The notes: generated from the sequence alone by a model not told the origin. A stretch of 8,888 bases of DNA from Planctomycetota bacterium (GCA_003671065.1 QWPU01000110.1:1-8888), one strand, 5' to 3'. Shown: positions 1-7,373, counted from the first letter of the stretch. Numbers and translations are program-made.

Positions 1-1
1 G

Positions 2-994
2 CGCGTCGCCGCGCTTGAACGAGAAGTCGAAGCCTTGATGAAGAGCGCGAAAACAACGGCGCCATCAATGAGCAACTCAGATGTTGTGACTGAGCAACCG
101 ATTTCGATTGCTGAGAGTTCCCTCCGCATCGAGACATGTGATCCGCTACTGCTTGAGCTCAGTGGGATTCTTGACGACACGAATGAATCGATCATCAACA
201 ACGCGGGCGGAAATCTCGATAGTGCGCTTCGAGTTGTCTTCGACGCTCGCGCGTTGTCTGGGCAAGATGAAGATGTGAATGCAGCGCTGATTGAAGCGTT
301 CGGCACAACGCGACGTGTTGATGCGTGGCGGACGACTAAGCTTCCCACCAATCCTGCGCCCAAGTTTGAAGGTGTTGCACGAGAGATCCCCAATAATATT
401 CCGCGTGATGAGTATGGGCCAACTTCGGCGGCAACACCTGCGTCAAGCACGGGACCAATTCGCACCTTTGAAGAGATCGGGGTACGCGCTGCGGCAAATG
501 AAGCTACTGCTGAGTATGCGGGCGAAACTCCGTTCGAGCCAGCGTTTCCTGTGGTTTCAATCAATGATGCCCCCACTGTTGTTGTGTCGGCAACGACTGC
601 GAACAATGCTGCGCTCGCATCGAGCACGCCCGCACTGGTGACAACAACTGCAGTCACACCAAGGCCTGGGCACATCGTGATGTTGGGCGCGCTCTTGAAG
701 CGCGGAGGTTGGTCAGTGTTAGCGCTGCTCCTCAAACTCACTGCGCTTCCATTGCAACTCTGCGCGTTGCCTATGCGCTTCTTGCCTGAAACCGTAAAGC
801 AAATCACAACCGCGGCGGCGCTCTCGATGGTTGTCGTTGTTCCTGTCGCGTGGTGGCTCGCGCACAACTCAGTGGTGACGCCCGGTATTGGCCGCGTTGA
901 GTTTCCTAAACTAGCTGAAGCCAAAGCTGAAACAGCGGTCGAAGCAGGCGCTGCACCTGCAGACGCTGCTCACGCAAGCCCGCCGAGTCATTGA
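2..994 (+). CDS. Unknown protein with C-terminal membrane segment(s), 5'-truncated
   Basis: The frame is open to the left edge. Codons before the first candidate starts (TTG 35, ATG 38) read as a heptad-like helix (RVAALEREVEAL), so the gene most likely begins outside the window and 330 codons are visible. I do not recognise a family. Counting from TTG 35, residues 1-110 are mixed acidic/helical, and residues 110-212 are a low-complexity Ala/Thr/Pro/Ser linker. Residues 226-249 are hydrophobic and may be a first membrane or amphipathic helix, and residues 257-276 form a convincing transmembrane helix (run of Val then AWWLAH). A short Ala/Glu-rich tail ends at SPPSH. The layout suggests a long cytoplasmic or linker region anchored near its C-terminus. 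The stop lies 7 bp inside the convergent lipA 3' end. No function is inferred. That it is a real gene is supported by its length, the sensible hydrophobicity pattern and the lack of a better frame. Confidence 0.75.
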   Translation, partial: RVAALEREVEALMKSAKTTAPSMSNSDVVTEQPISIAESSLRIETCDPLLLELSGILDDTNESIINNAGGNLDSALRVVFDARALSGQDEDVNAALIEAFGTTRRVDAWRTTKLPTNPAPKFEGVAREIPNNIPRDEYGPTSAATPASSTGPIRTFEEIGVRAAANEATAEYAGETPFEPAFPVVSINDAPTVVVSATTANNAALASSTPALVTTTAVTPRPGHIVMLGALLKRGGWSVLALLLKLTALPLQLCALPMRFLPETVKQITTAAALSMVVVVPVAWWLAHNSVVTPGIGRVEFPKLAEAKAETAVEAGAAPADAAHASPPSH

Positions 995-2124
995 CACGAA
1001 TCGTCGTGTGATGCTCGTGAAGCTCGTCCTTCATCGATCAATCGTGCCATTGCCTCATGCGTTTCGTGCGCGGAGCTTGACAGCATCGCCGCTTGCTCTT
1101 CAGCGTGGTAACTCGAACGCACAAGCGGACCGCTCTCGCACACCTTAAAGCCGCGCGCAAGTGCATCCAATCGATACTGCGCAAACTGCAATGGATGAAC
1201 CCATCGATCGATCGGAAGGTGATTGCGCGTCGGTTGTAGATACTGCCCGATGGTCATGATGTCGGCGTGCGAAGCAGCGCGTACATCATCAAGCAACTCG
1301 ATTACTTCATCATCACGCTCGCCAATACCAACCATGATGCCCGTCTTCGTCACAAGGCCACTCGCCTTAAATTGCGCCAAGACGGCAAGTGATCGTTCGT
1401 ACTTCGCTTGCGGACGAACAGCTCCGTGCATGCGACGAACTGTTTCCATGTTGTGCGCGATGATCTCTGGGCGCGCATCACACACAGTTTGAATCGCACG
1501 ACTGTCACCACAGAAGTCGCCGACCAAAATCTCCACCGACATTCCTGGGCACGACTCATGCACTCGCTGCACGGTTTCAGCCCAAATCGCAGCGCCGCCG
1601 TCGCTCAACTCATCGCGATTCACACTTGTGATGACAACATGCTTGAGCTTCATGAGTGCGAGTGATGCCGCAACGCGACGCGGCTCATCGGTGTCGAGCG
1701 CTGCGGGCTTCCCTGTCTTCACATTGCAAAACCCACATGCGCGCGTGCAAGTGTCACCAAGAATCATGATGGTTGCGGTGCCACGACTCCAACACTCACC
1801 CATGTTCGGGCACGACGCTTCTTGACACACCGTGTGCAGGCGATGCTCATCAATGATCGACTTCAATCGCTCATAACCCTCGCCGCCAGGCACACGCGCG
1901 CGGAGCCAATCAGGCTTTCGTTGCACGCGAAGATGATGCGCCGCTGCCTCTTGATTGTTGAGAATCTGCGCGGAGAGTTCGAGTTTTGCAACACCTGTCG
2001 AACGCTGCGTGTCGCCGCCAAGTGGTCGCGGATGACGAGCAAGTGTGCGTGCGACCGCATCTGCGTTTGGCGCGCCAGGACCTGCTCCTGCTGTTGGTGG
2101 CGTTGATGGATTCTCGCGCGTCAT
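988..2124 (-). CDS. lipA: Lipoyl synthase (radical SAM)
   Basis: LipA inserts two sulfur atoms into protein-bound octanoyl groups to make lipoyl cofactor for the 2-oxoacid dehydrogenases and the glycine cleavage system. Both family iron-sulfur motifs are intact. The auxiliary-cluster cysteines are C100, C105 and C111 (CQEASCPNMGEC), and the radical-SAM cysteines are C126, C130 and C133 (CTRACGFC). The auxiliary-cluster serine motif RSSYHA is at 336-341. Other conserved stretches include TSVNRDELSDGGA and the GIGER turn. The conserved domain starts near KPDWLR (residue 70), so the roughly 70-residue Ala/Pro/Gly-rich N-terminus is an extension; the family is usually about 290-330 residues. I chose ATG 2124 (378 aa). 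GTG 2160 in the same frame would add 12 residues, and neither start has a strong Shine-Dalgarno. No lipB is adjacent. The gene is divergent from the M16 protease and convergent with the truncated membrane-protein gene. Confidence 0.95.
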   Translation of the reverse strand: MTRENPSTPPTAGAGPGAPNADAVARTLARHPRPLGGDTQRSTGVAKLELSAQILNNQEAAAHHLRVQRKPDWLRARVPGGEGYERLKSIIDEHRLHTVCQEASCPNMGECWSRGTATIMILGDTCTRACGFCNVKTGKPAALDTDEPRRVAASLALMKLKHVVITSVNRDELSDGGAAIWAETVQRVHESCPGMSVEILVGDFCGDSRAIQTVCDARPEIIAHNMETVRRMHGAVRPQAKYERSLAVLAQFKASGLVTKTGIMVGIGERDDEVIELLDDVRAASHADIMTIGQYLQPTRNHLPIDRWVHPLQFAQYRLDALARGFKVCESGPLVRSSYHAEEQAAMLSSSAHETHEAMARLIDEGRASRASHDDSCQ

Positions 2125-2180
2125 TGGGGGCGGACAGTGTAGACCATCGTCGCGTCGCACTTCGTTAGACTTCTCGACTC

Positions 2181-3536
2181 ATGAATCTGCACGCGACTCA
2201 GACCCTCAATCAAAATTTGGATCATTCCTTGAATCGTCATCTTAATTCCCACCGCACTGCCCGTCTCGCGAATGGACTTGAGATCCAAGCAGAGGTCGAT
2301 CCACTCGCCCACACGGCCGCTGTGGGCTTTTTTGTCCGCACTGGCGCGCGTGATGAACCCACTGAACTTATGGGCGTCTCTCACTTCCTCGAGCACATGA
2401 TGTTTAAGGGAAGCGAAACACGAGGCGCGCTTGATGTGAATCGTGACTTCGATGAACTCGGCGCAAGTCACAATGCGTTCACCACAAGTGAACTCACTGC
2501 CTACTACGCACATGTGTTGCCTGATCGCGTGAGTGGTGCGCTTGAAGTACTCGCCGACATTCTCCGTCCATCACTGCGCTCGAAAGATTTCGATGAAGAG
2601 AAGGGCGTGATCCTTGAGGAGATCGCCATGTACGCCGACCAGCCTTTTTGGGTTGGATATGAAGCGATGATGGAACATCTCTATCACGGGCATCCGTTGT
2701 CGCACCGAGTGTTAGGGACAACTGCAACAGTGTCAGCACTTGCTCGCGATCAGATGGCGAGTTACTTCGCTGCGCATTACTCGGCCGACAACACTGTGCT
2801 TGTCGCAGCGGGCAATGTTGATTTTGATGCGCTCGTGCGTGATGCCGAACGCTTGTGTGGACATTGGACTGCAGCGCGACCATCGCGCACGCACCCTGCG
2901 TGGTCACCGAACACGACGGAAGCCATCATCCGCCTGAAAAACACTGCGCGCGCTTATGTACTTCTCTCGCTGCCTGGTCCAGCGATTCAAGATGATCGTC
3001 GCTACGCCGCTGGCATTCTCATGCACATCCTTGGTGGTGGTGATGGCTCGAGATTGCATTGGGCGCTTGTTGAAACTGGTATTGCTGAAGAAGCGAGCGC
3101 GAGTTACGACGGTCATGATGGAATGGGTGACTCGACGCTGTTTGCGGTGTGTGATGTTGAGAAGGTCGCGGAGATCGAAGCGATTCTTCGGCGCGAACTC
3201 AACGCGCTTGTCGACTCGCTTACTGAAGATGACTTACTTCGAGCGCGCAGTCGCATTGCAACTGGCGCAGCTGCTGCGAGCGAGCGACCAAATGGCCGCA
3301 TGTTTAGGCTCGGAACGCTGTGGGGCTACGGCGCTGACTACATCCCGCTTGAAGCTGAGGTGGATCGCATCTCGCATGTGACGCTGGATGACTTGCGCGC
3401 ATGCAGTCGCGACTTTCCGCTAGATCCAAAGGTAAAAGTTGTCGTGCTGCCAACCGAAGATGAAACTACTGACACAGCAGTAACGCTCGCGGATGGTGTT
3501 ACGAATAGTGTTGCGAATGGTGTTGCGGCCAACTAA
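2181..3536 (+). CDS. M16-family zinc metallopeptidase (MPP/PqqL-like)
   Basis: This is a single-unit (about 450 aa) inverzincin-type protease. The inverted zinc motif HxxEH is at residues 68-72 (HFLEH): H68 and H72 bind zinc and E71 is the catalytic base. The third ligand is the Glu in GVILEEIAMY (E146/E147, by spacing E147). The M16 C-terminal half follows, with the GGG-x-GSRL motif at 285-291 and ASERPNGRMFRLG near 366-378, as in processing-peptidase-like bacterial proteins that form a clam-shell dimer. No signal peptide is seen, so it is probably cytoplasmic. The family degrades or processes short peptides; its substrate here is unknown. The ATG at 2181 is the only convincing start, without a clear Shine-Dalgarno. 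The first 24 residues (tetrapeptide repeats) and last 20 residues (NGV-type repeats) are low complexity and look like non-family tails. It is convergent with the HDOD gene, with a 7-bp gap and no obvious terminator. Confidence 0.92.
   Translation: MNLHATQTLNQNLDHSLNRHLNSHRTARLANGLEIQAEVDPLAHTAAVGFFVRTGARDEPTELMGVSHFLEHMMFKGSETRGALDVNRDFDELGASHNAFTTSELTAYYAHVLPDRVSGALEVLADILRPSLRSKDFDEEKGVILEEIAMYADQPFWVGYEAMMEHLYHGHPLSHRVLGTTATVSALARDQMASYFAAHYSADNTVLVAAGNVDFDALVRDAERLCGHWTAARPSRTHPAWSPNTTEAIIRLKNTARAYVLLSLPGPAIQDDRRYAAGILMHILGGGDGSRLHWALVETGIAEEASASYDGHDGMGDSTLFAVCDVEKVAEIEAILRRELNALVDSLTEDDLLRARSRIATGAAAASERPNGRMFRLGTLWGYGADYIPLEAEVDRISHVTLDDLRACSRDFPLDPKVKVVVLPTEDETTDTAVTLADGVTNSVANGVAAN
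2205..2252 (+). repeat. Four degenerate 12-bp tandem units in the M16 gene 5' end
   Basis: Four successive 4-codon units encode LNQN, LDHS, LNRH and LNSH (residues 9-24), a period-4 Leu-(Asn/Asp)-x-(Asn/Ser/His) pattern. At the DNA level the units are diverged and the period is clearest in the protein. The stretch lies before the conserved M16 fold, so it is an N-terminal tail that can probably vary in length. Confidence 0.5.
3496..3531 (+). repeat. Three 12-bp tandem units at the M16 gene 3' end
   Basis: The units are GTGTTACGAATA, GTGTTGCGAATG and GTGTTGCGGCCA, the last one degraded at its end. They encode the Gly/Ser-Val-(Thr/Ala)-Asn-rich C-terminal tail just before the TAA. The similarity between the first two units suggests recent slippage-type expansion in a non-essential tail. 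Confidence 0.55.
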
Positions 3537-3543
3537 GGCGCGA

Positions 3544-5094
3544 TTACTGTTGCGATTCAGTCGCCAAGTTCTGATGAAACATCACCACCCGATTGCGGGC
3601 CTTGCGGCCGTTTGCAAGTGCAAACATCGCGCCACGAACAAGTTGGTCTGGTGAGTGAATGCACACCTCAGAGCGCACCGCCTCGTCCGCGTCGTACAAG
3701 GCGCCACCGATACTGACGCTCGCAGGAAAGCTGCGACCAGTAGCGGATGCGAATGGCACGGCTGTGTCTGCGAACTTCCGACGAATGAGTTCGGCAATTC
3801 GACAGAGCTCTTCAACATCAGTGGTTGGAAGAATGACGGCGATTTCAGCCCCCACAAATCGATATGGTGTGAGTTGCGCGCCTTCTACTGCATGCACCAT
3901 ATGAAGTGCGTGAGTCATCGCTGCTTCGACACCGCGTGTGCCGTAGGCCTCTTGCACTTTGCGCGCGCGATCAATCCCAATGAGCAAGAGTCCGATGCTG
4001 GCGTGAGGAGTTGCGCTCTCTGCTGTGCCTGTGCCTTCAGACATGTTCGTACTGTGAGCAAGAAACGCTTCTTCTAGACTCGTTCCGAACGCACGCGCAT
4101 CGGGAATTGAGTCGATGGTGATCGAACCGCTTTCCACAAGATCACTCGCGTCTACTTCGAGCCCGTGTTCGACAAGGCCTTGATCCGAACGGATTTGTGC
4201 GGCTGCTTTAAGAAGCCCGCTGACATCGGCTTGCACACCAACATCTAAGCCGAACGCTCGTGAGAGTTCATCCGCTTGAGTGGCGATTCGTTGCAACAAC
4301 AGTGTGAGCGGACCCGAACGAAGCTCGAACTGTTCTTGACCATCACGACGAAATCGGATGAGTTCGGCTTGTGGTTGTTTGAGAGTGAGTACTGCCGCGG
4401 CGCAACCAGCAAGTTCAATGGTTTGGGCAATCGCAGATGTCTCGGTCGAAGTGTCGTGAGCGCGGTGTTGAGAGCGCACGGCGGAAATGATCGACTCAGG
4501 AAATCGCCACCGCGTCAAGATCTCGCTGCTCACTGTGGTGTGATCGATTTCAAACGAACGCATTTCGATCGCGCTCAAACGACGGTGATCATCACTGGCA
4601 AGCTCGATGACTTGCAGGTAGCGATCGCCATATGTTCGCCACAGCGCCACCATGCCTAGATCTTGCACGAGCGCACCTATGAACGCCTCATCAGGATCAC
4701 AGCGGCGATGCATGATGGCAATTTCACGCGCGGCTGCGGCTACATACAGCGATCGACGCCAGTACTCAACGAAATCGAAACTCACTTCGTCGTCGCCGCC
4801 ACCATTGATGTTTCGCGCGAGACTAAAGCCAAGGACGAGCGCCTTCACTGTCTGGATGCCGAGAAACACCAGCGCTTGTTGAATCGATCCGCACCGATTA
4901 CTGAGGGCGTAGTAACTCGAGTTTACTGAACGAAGTACTCTGGTCGCGATCGCAGGATCGTTCTCGATGACCTTAGCGATCTCGCGCAGTGACACTTCTT
5001 GTCGAGAAGTGAGTTCAAGAACACGCATCGCGACGACGGGAAGCGTCGGCAGATTTGGATCGGACAAAATGCGATCAAGGGACGATTGGGACAT
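3544..5094 (-). CDS. HDOD-domain protein with degenerate C-terminal GGDEF domain
   Basis: Residues 10-210 are an HDOD domain, a signalling relative of HD phosphohydrolases without the catalytic His-Asp pair. The family features visible are LPTLPVVAMRVLEL, DPAIATRVLRSVNS, the SIQQALVFLGIQTVKAL helix and ALVQDLGMVALW, where QD stands in place of HD. A helical linker spans about 215-360. Residues 366-507 align with a GGDEF domain: GIDRARKVQEAYG replaces the usual DIDHFKxxND-YG, the signature is VGAEI (414-418) instead of GGDEF, SVSIGGALYD follows, and NGRKARNRV ends it. The catalytic third-position acid is Ala, so diguanylate cyclase activity is very unlikely; GTP or partner binding remains possible. 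ATG 5094 has AGAAGG upstream with 9-nt spacing. It is the last gene of the same-strand hpt, response regulator, recO series, 130 bp after recO. HDOD proteins commonly act as adaptors in c-di-GMP, motility or stress control. Confidence 0.9.
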   Translation of the reverse strand: MSQSSLDRILSDPNLPTLPVVAMRVLELTSRQEVSLREIAKVIENDPAIATRVLRSVNSSYYALSNRCGSIQQALVFLGIQTVKALVLGFSLARNINGGGDDEVSFDFVEYWRRSLYVAAAAREIAIMHRRCDPDEAFIGALVQDLGMVALWRTYGDRYLQVIELASDDHRRLSAIEMRSFEIDHTTVSSEILTRWRFPESIISAVRSQHRAHDTSTETSAIAQTIELAGCAAAVLTLKQPQAELIRFRRDGQEQFELRSGPLTLLLQRIATQADELSRAFGLDVGVQADVSGLLKAAAQIRSDQGLVEHGLEVDASDLVESGSITIDSIPDARAFGTSLEEAFLAHSTNMSEGTGTAESATPHASIGLLLIGIDRARKVQEAYGTRGVEAAMTHALHMVHAVEGAQLTPYRFVGAEIAVILPTTDVEELCRIAELIRRKFADTAVPFASATGRSFPASVSIGGALYDADEAVRSEVCIHSPDQLVRGAMFALANGRKARNRVVMFHQNLATESQQ

Positions 5095-5224
5095 CGCGAG
5101 CGACCTTCTAAAACGAGTGCAACAGCGATGACGCGCAGTGCCTGATGACTTCTTGCTCTAGAAGATCGACCGAGATCAGTGCTCTGTTGATTCAATTCTC
5201 GGGTCAGGCCCAAAAAGTAGTGGA
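5095..5224. other. recO-HDOD gene intergenic gap
   Basis: This is 130 bp between same-strand genes. It has no open coding region of note. A weak inverted repeat (GACCGAGA at 5168-5175 against TCTCGGGTC at 5197-5205, one-base bulge, 21-nt loop) is present. I found no convincing promoter or T-tract terminator on the minus strand, so read-through from recO is plausible but unproven. Confidence 0.4.
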
Positions 5225-5962
5225 CTAATCGCGTGTTTGTTTGCGAACGCGCCGTGGTTCGATCGCAAGTGAGAGTGCGGGAAGTTCTTCGCCGAGAATC
5301 TCGCGCGCAAATGCTGCGAGAAGCCTGTTTGCACGATCAATCGCATCAGGATCGCACAGATCAGCGGGTTCGCCTCGCGCAACATGATCGAGCGTCATCG
5401 CTGTTGCTGGACGCATGCGCCAACCGTGTGGGTGAGTCGCGTAATCAACAATGCCGCCCGCTTTCGGATCAAACGCAAGACGAGCATGGGGAATGTCGCC
5501 CATGTCTGCGCGCGGCTCATGCCCTGTCATTCGAAGTAGCGTGAAGAAAAACTGGAGGAACTCAGGCGCAGGGTGCTCGCCGCGTTCGAACGCTTCAAGT
5601 GATGTGTGAAGTGCGTCGTACAACTCTTGATGTGGAACTGCGACAGGCAAGAAACGATGAATGAGTTCGGCCATCGATAGCGCGTACAGATTCGTTTCAA
5701 GATCATCGTGTGGACGCCGAAACATCTGCAAGAGCGTCCAGTGCGTGAGTGTTTGCAGTTCGCGATCAAGCTTTACAACCGCAACGATTTCACCGCGCGC
5801 CAGCAAATCGATTCCGCCAGAAAAGTTCCCGCGTTCACGACGCGCGCCTTTCGCAAGGCCGCGCATGATTCCACTCTCACGACAAAAAAGACTCACGGTC
5901 TGGCTAGTCTCAGACCAGTCCCAATGACGGATGCAGATGGCGTGATCAACAGAGCTCGGCAC
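5225..5962 (-). CDS. recO: DNA repair protein RecO
   Basis: RecO loads RecA onto SSB-coated single-stranded DNA in the RecFOR pathway, acting with RecR. The N-terminal OB-fold is recognisable: DHAICIRHWDWSETSQTVSLF, then ESGIMRGLAKGARRERGNF (residues 29-47) and the GG-DLLARGEIV strand, matching the family pattern of W-SET, then a G-x-x-x-x-x-AKGAR block. The C-terminal helical domain contains NLYALSMAELIHRFLP and PEFLQFFFTLLRMTGHEP. Length (245 aa) is normal. The CxxC-type zinc finger found in many RecO proteins between about residues 150 and 190 is absent here. The start is GTG 5962; there is no other start codon in frame between it and the preceding in-frame stop, which is the stop codon of the response-regulator gene. 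It sits 51 bp downstream of that gene and 130 bp upstream of the HDOD gene. Confidence 0.85.
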   Translation of the reverse strand: MPSSVDHAICIRHWDWSETSQTVSLFCRESGIMRGLAKGARRERGNFSGGIDLLARGEIVAVVKLDRELQTLTHWTLLQMFRRPHDDLETNLYALSMAELIHRFLPVAVPHQELYDALHTSLEAFERGEHPAPEFLQFFFTLLRMTGHEPRADMGDIPHARLAFDPKAGGIVDYATHPHGWRMRPATAMTLDHVARGEPADLCDPDAIDRANRLLAAFAREILGEELPALSLAIEPRRVRKQTRD

Positions 5963-5975
5963 GTCCTGATTGTGC

Positions 5976-5985
5976 CACGATCGTG
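5976..5985. repeat. 10-bp perfect palindrome upstream of recO
   Basis: CACGATCGTG lies about 14 bp before the recO GTG, inside the 51-bp gap after the response-regulator gene. It could be a small regulator site or chance; nothing else supports it. Confidence 0.3.
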
Positions 5986-6013
5986 CGGCGTGTGTGTGAT
6001 GTCGCTGCTGATT

Positions 6014-6952
6014 TCACGCCGCCATCGGACGAGCGATAGAGCTCACGCGATTGCGACCGCTGCGCTTGGCGTTGTAAAGCGCGGCATCGGCGCGTGCGAG
6101 AAAATCTGCTGGCGTCGCTACGGCATCAAGTGACGCGAGTTCCGCTACACCGAAACTCGCTGTAAGCACCAGATCACTGTGGCGCCGCCAACGATGCGAT
6201 TCAAACGCGGCGCGAAAGCGTTCTGCAACCTCAACCGCTTCCTCGGCGCAGGTGTTCGGAAGGATGACTCCAAACTCCTCGCCGCCGTAACGGCACGGAA
6301 TATCACTGGCTCGACCACCCATCAAAATCGATGAGAAGTGCGCAAGAACCTCGTCACCAAACGGATGACCGTACCGATCGTTGACTGTCTTGAAGTGATC
6401 AATGTCACACATGATCAACGAGAGTGTTCGCTTGTGTCGCTGCGCATCACTCACTTCAGCAACAAGTCGTTGATCGAAGTACAGGCGGTTCCATAGTGCT
6501 GTGAGTCCATCAAGTTGTGCGCGTTGTGAAAGCATGCGCAACAGTTGTTGAATGCGTAGCGCTGAACGCACGCGCGCCTTCAACTCAGCCATTTCAAAGG
6601 GCTTGTGCACAAAGTCAATCGCGCCGAGATCAAGGCACTTCACGCGATCCATCATCTCGAGTGTCGCGCTGATAAAGATCACGGCGATGTTGCGGGTGCG
6701 GGCATCGTCTTTGAGTTGTTGCAGCACATCGAATCCATCCATGCCTTGCAAATCGATGTCAAGCAGAATGACATCGGGCTGCAATTCAACGGCCATACGC
6801 AGTCCTTCATCACCATTCGACGCGCAGTAAATGTCGACATGCTCAAGCTGCAACCGCGCGCGGAGTAGCCGATGCATGAGCTCAGAGTCGTCAATGGCAA
6901 GCACTCGAGGAATGCGTGCCTGCGCGTCGATACCGAGTGAGGCGACATTCAT
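6014..6952 (-). CDS. PleD-like response regulator with active-type GGDEF diguanylate cyclase domain
   Basis: Residues 14-135 are a CheY-type receiver with the acidic pair D21-D22, phospho-acceptor D65 (VILLD), S95 in FISAT, and K117 in HKPF. After a short coiled linker (IQQLLRMLSQRAQLDGLTALWNR) comes a complete GGDEF domain, about 150-307: DIDHFKTVNDRYGH, signature GGEEF at 223-227 with the preceding RY, TASFGVAEL, and ADAALYNAKRSGRNRV. The allosteric inhibitory site RxxD is present at 214-217 (RASD, five residues before GGEEF), so the enzyme should make c-di-GMP and be product-inhibited. Only one receiver is present, unlike the two in Caulobacter PleD. ATG 6952 overlaps the upstream hpt stop as ATGA, indicating translational coupling. 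The likely phosphodonor is the adjacent Hpt protein. Confidence 0.95.
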   Translation of the reverse strand: MNVASLGIDAQARIPRVLAIDDSELMHRLLRARLQLEHVDIYCASNGDEGLRMAVELQPDVILLDIDLQGMDGFDVLQQLKDDARTRNIAVIFISATLEMMDRVKCLDLGAIDFVHKPFEMAELKARVRSALRIQQLLRMLSQRAQLDGLTALWNRLYFDQRLVAEVSDAQRHKRTLSLIMCDIDHFKTVNDRYGHPFGDEVLAHFSSILMGGRASDIPCRYGGEEFGVILPNTCAEEAVEVAERFRAAFESHRWRRHSDLVLTASFGVAELASLDAVATPADFLARADAALYNAKRSGRNRVSSIARPMAA

Positions 6953-7338
6953 GCCTCCTCCCGAAATGTTGAAATCGCGCGACGGCAGATCGAAATAAGA
7001 TCTTCCGCGCGTTCATGTAAGAGCGATAGTTCCATTTCGTCGCTCAGTTGGTCAGACCGAGTTTGCTTCTCCAGCAATCGCGCGACATCGCCGATCGATG
7101 TGTAGCCGTAACCACCAGCGCTTCCTGATAACTGATGCGCGAGTGTGTGGAGTTGCGCTCGATCTTGATCAAGCAGCGCACGACGAATAGCTTCGATGCG
7201 ACGACCGAGATCATCAACGAAAAACACAAGGAGGTCACGCATCTCTGGATCGTCAGCAAACGAACTCCGAAGTGGCGCCTTGACCTTGGTGGTGTCCGTC
7301 GAAATCACGCGTCCTTCCATGCTCGTTTCATCGGGCAT
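6949..7338 (-). CDS. Hpt-domain histidine phosphotransfer protein
   Basis: This is a stand-alone 129-residue phosphotransfer protein. The Hpt helix carries HTLAHQLSGSAGGYGY, matching the family HxLKGSAG pattern, with phospho-acceptor H68. The Lys two residues after the conserved Leu region is Ser here. Residues 28-60 supply the first helix of the bundle (DPEMRDLLVFFVDDLGRRIEAIRR) and residues 83-126 the closing helices. Residues 1-25 are a variable tail. ATG 7338 has an AAGAGGGA Shine-Dalgarno 3-5 nt upstream. The gene is first in the minus-strand series and overlaps the response-regulator gene by 4 bp, so it probably relays phosphate from an unseen hybrid histidine kinase encoded elsewhere to that regulator's D65. 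Confidence 0.92.
   Translation of the reverse strand: MPDETSMEGRVISTDTTKVKAPLRSSFADDPEMRDLLVFFVDDLGRRIEAIRRALLDQDRAQLHTLAHQLSGSAGGYGYTSIGDVARLLEKQTRSDQLSDEMELSLLHERAEDLISICRRAISTFREEA
6954..6962 (-). promoter_or_regulatory. Ribosome binding site of the response-regulator gene inside the hpt 3' end
   Basis: On the minus strand GGGAGGAGG encodes the last Glu-Glu of Hpt and precedes the ATGA overlap. The GGGAGG part has 4-nt spacing to the ATG. This is the strongest Shine-Dalgarno in the window and supports ATG 6952 and coupled translation. Confidence 0.6.
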
Positions 7339-7373
7339 GAGTCCCTCTTGCTTCCGATACAGCGCGCGTTCTT

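Noticed and set aside
994..1009. Hairpin ACACGA-ATCG-TCGTGT right after the first gene's stop
   Set aside because: A 6-bp stem without a following T-tract, located in lipA coding sequence, so it cannot be claimed as a terminator.
2121..2513. 130-aa minus-strand open frame crossing the lipA/M16 gap
   Set aside because: A shadow of the M16 5' end that overlaps the lipA start; composition and motifs do not support a protein.
2494..2907. 137-aa minus-strand open frame inside the M16 gene
   Set aside because: Fully antisense to a well-supported M16 coding region, with no motif of its own.
3534..3570. Possible bidirectional terminator between the M16 and HDOD ends
   Set aside because: Only short GGCG/CGCC arms with unpaired middle and no T-tract; not convincing.
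5168..5205. Inverted repeat in the recO-HDOD gap
   Set aside because: Long loop and a bulge; too weak to call a terminator or operator.
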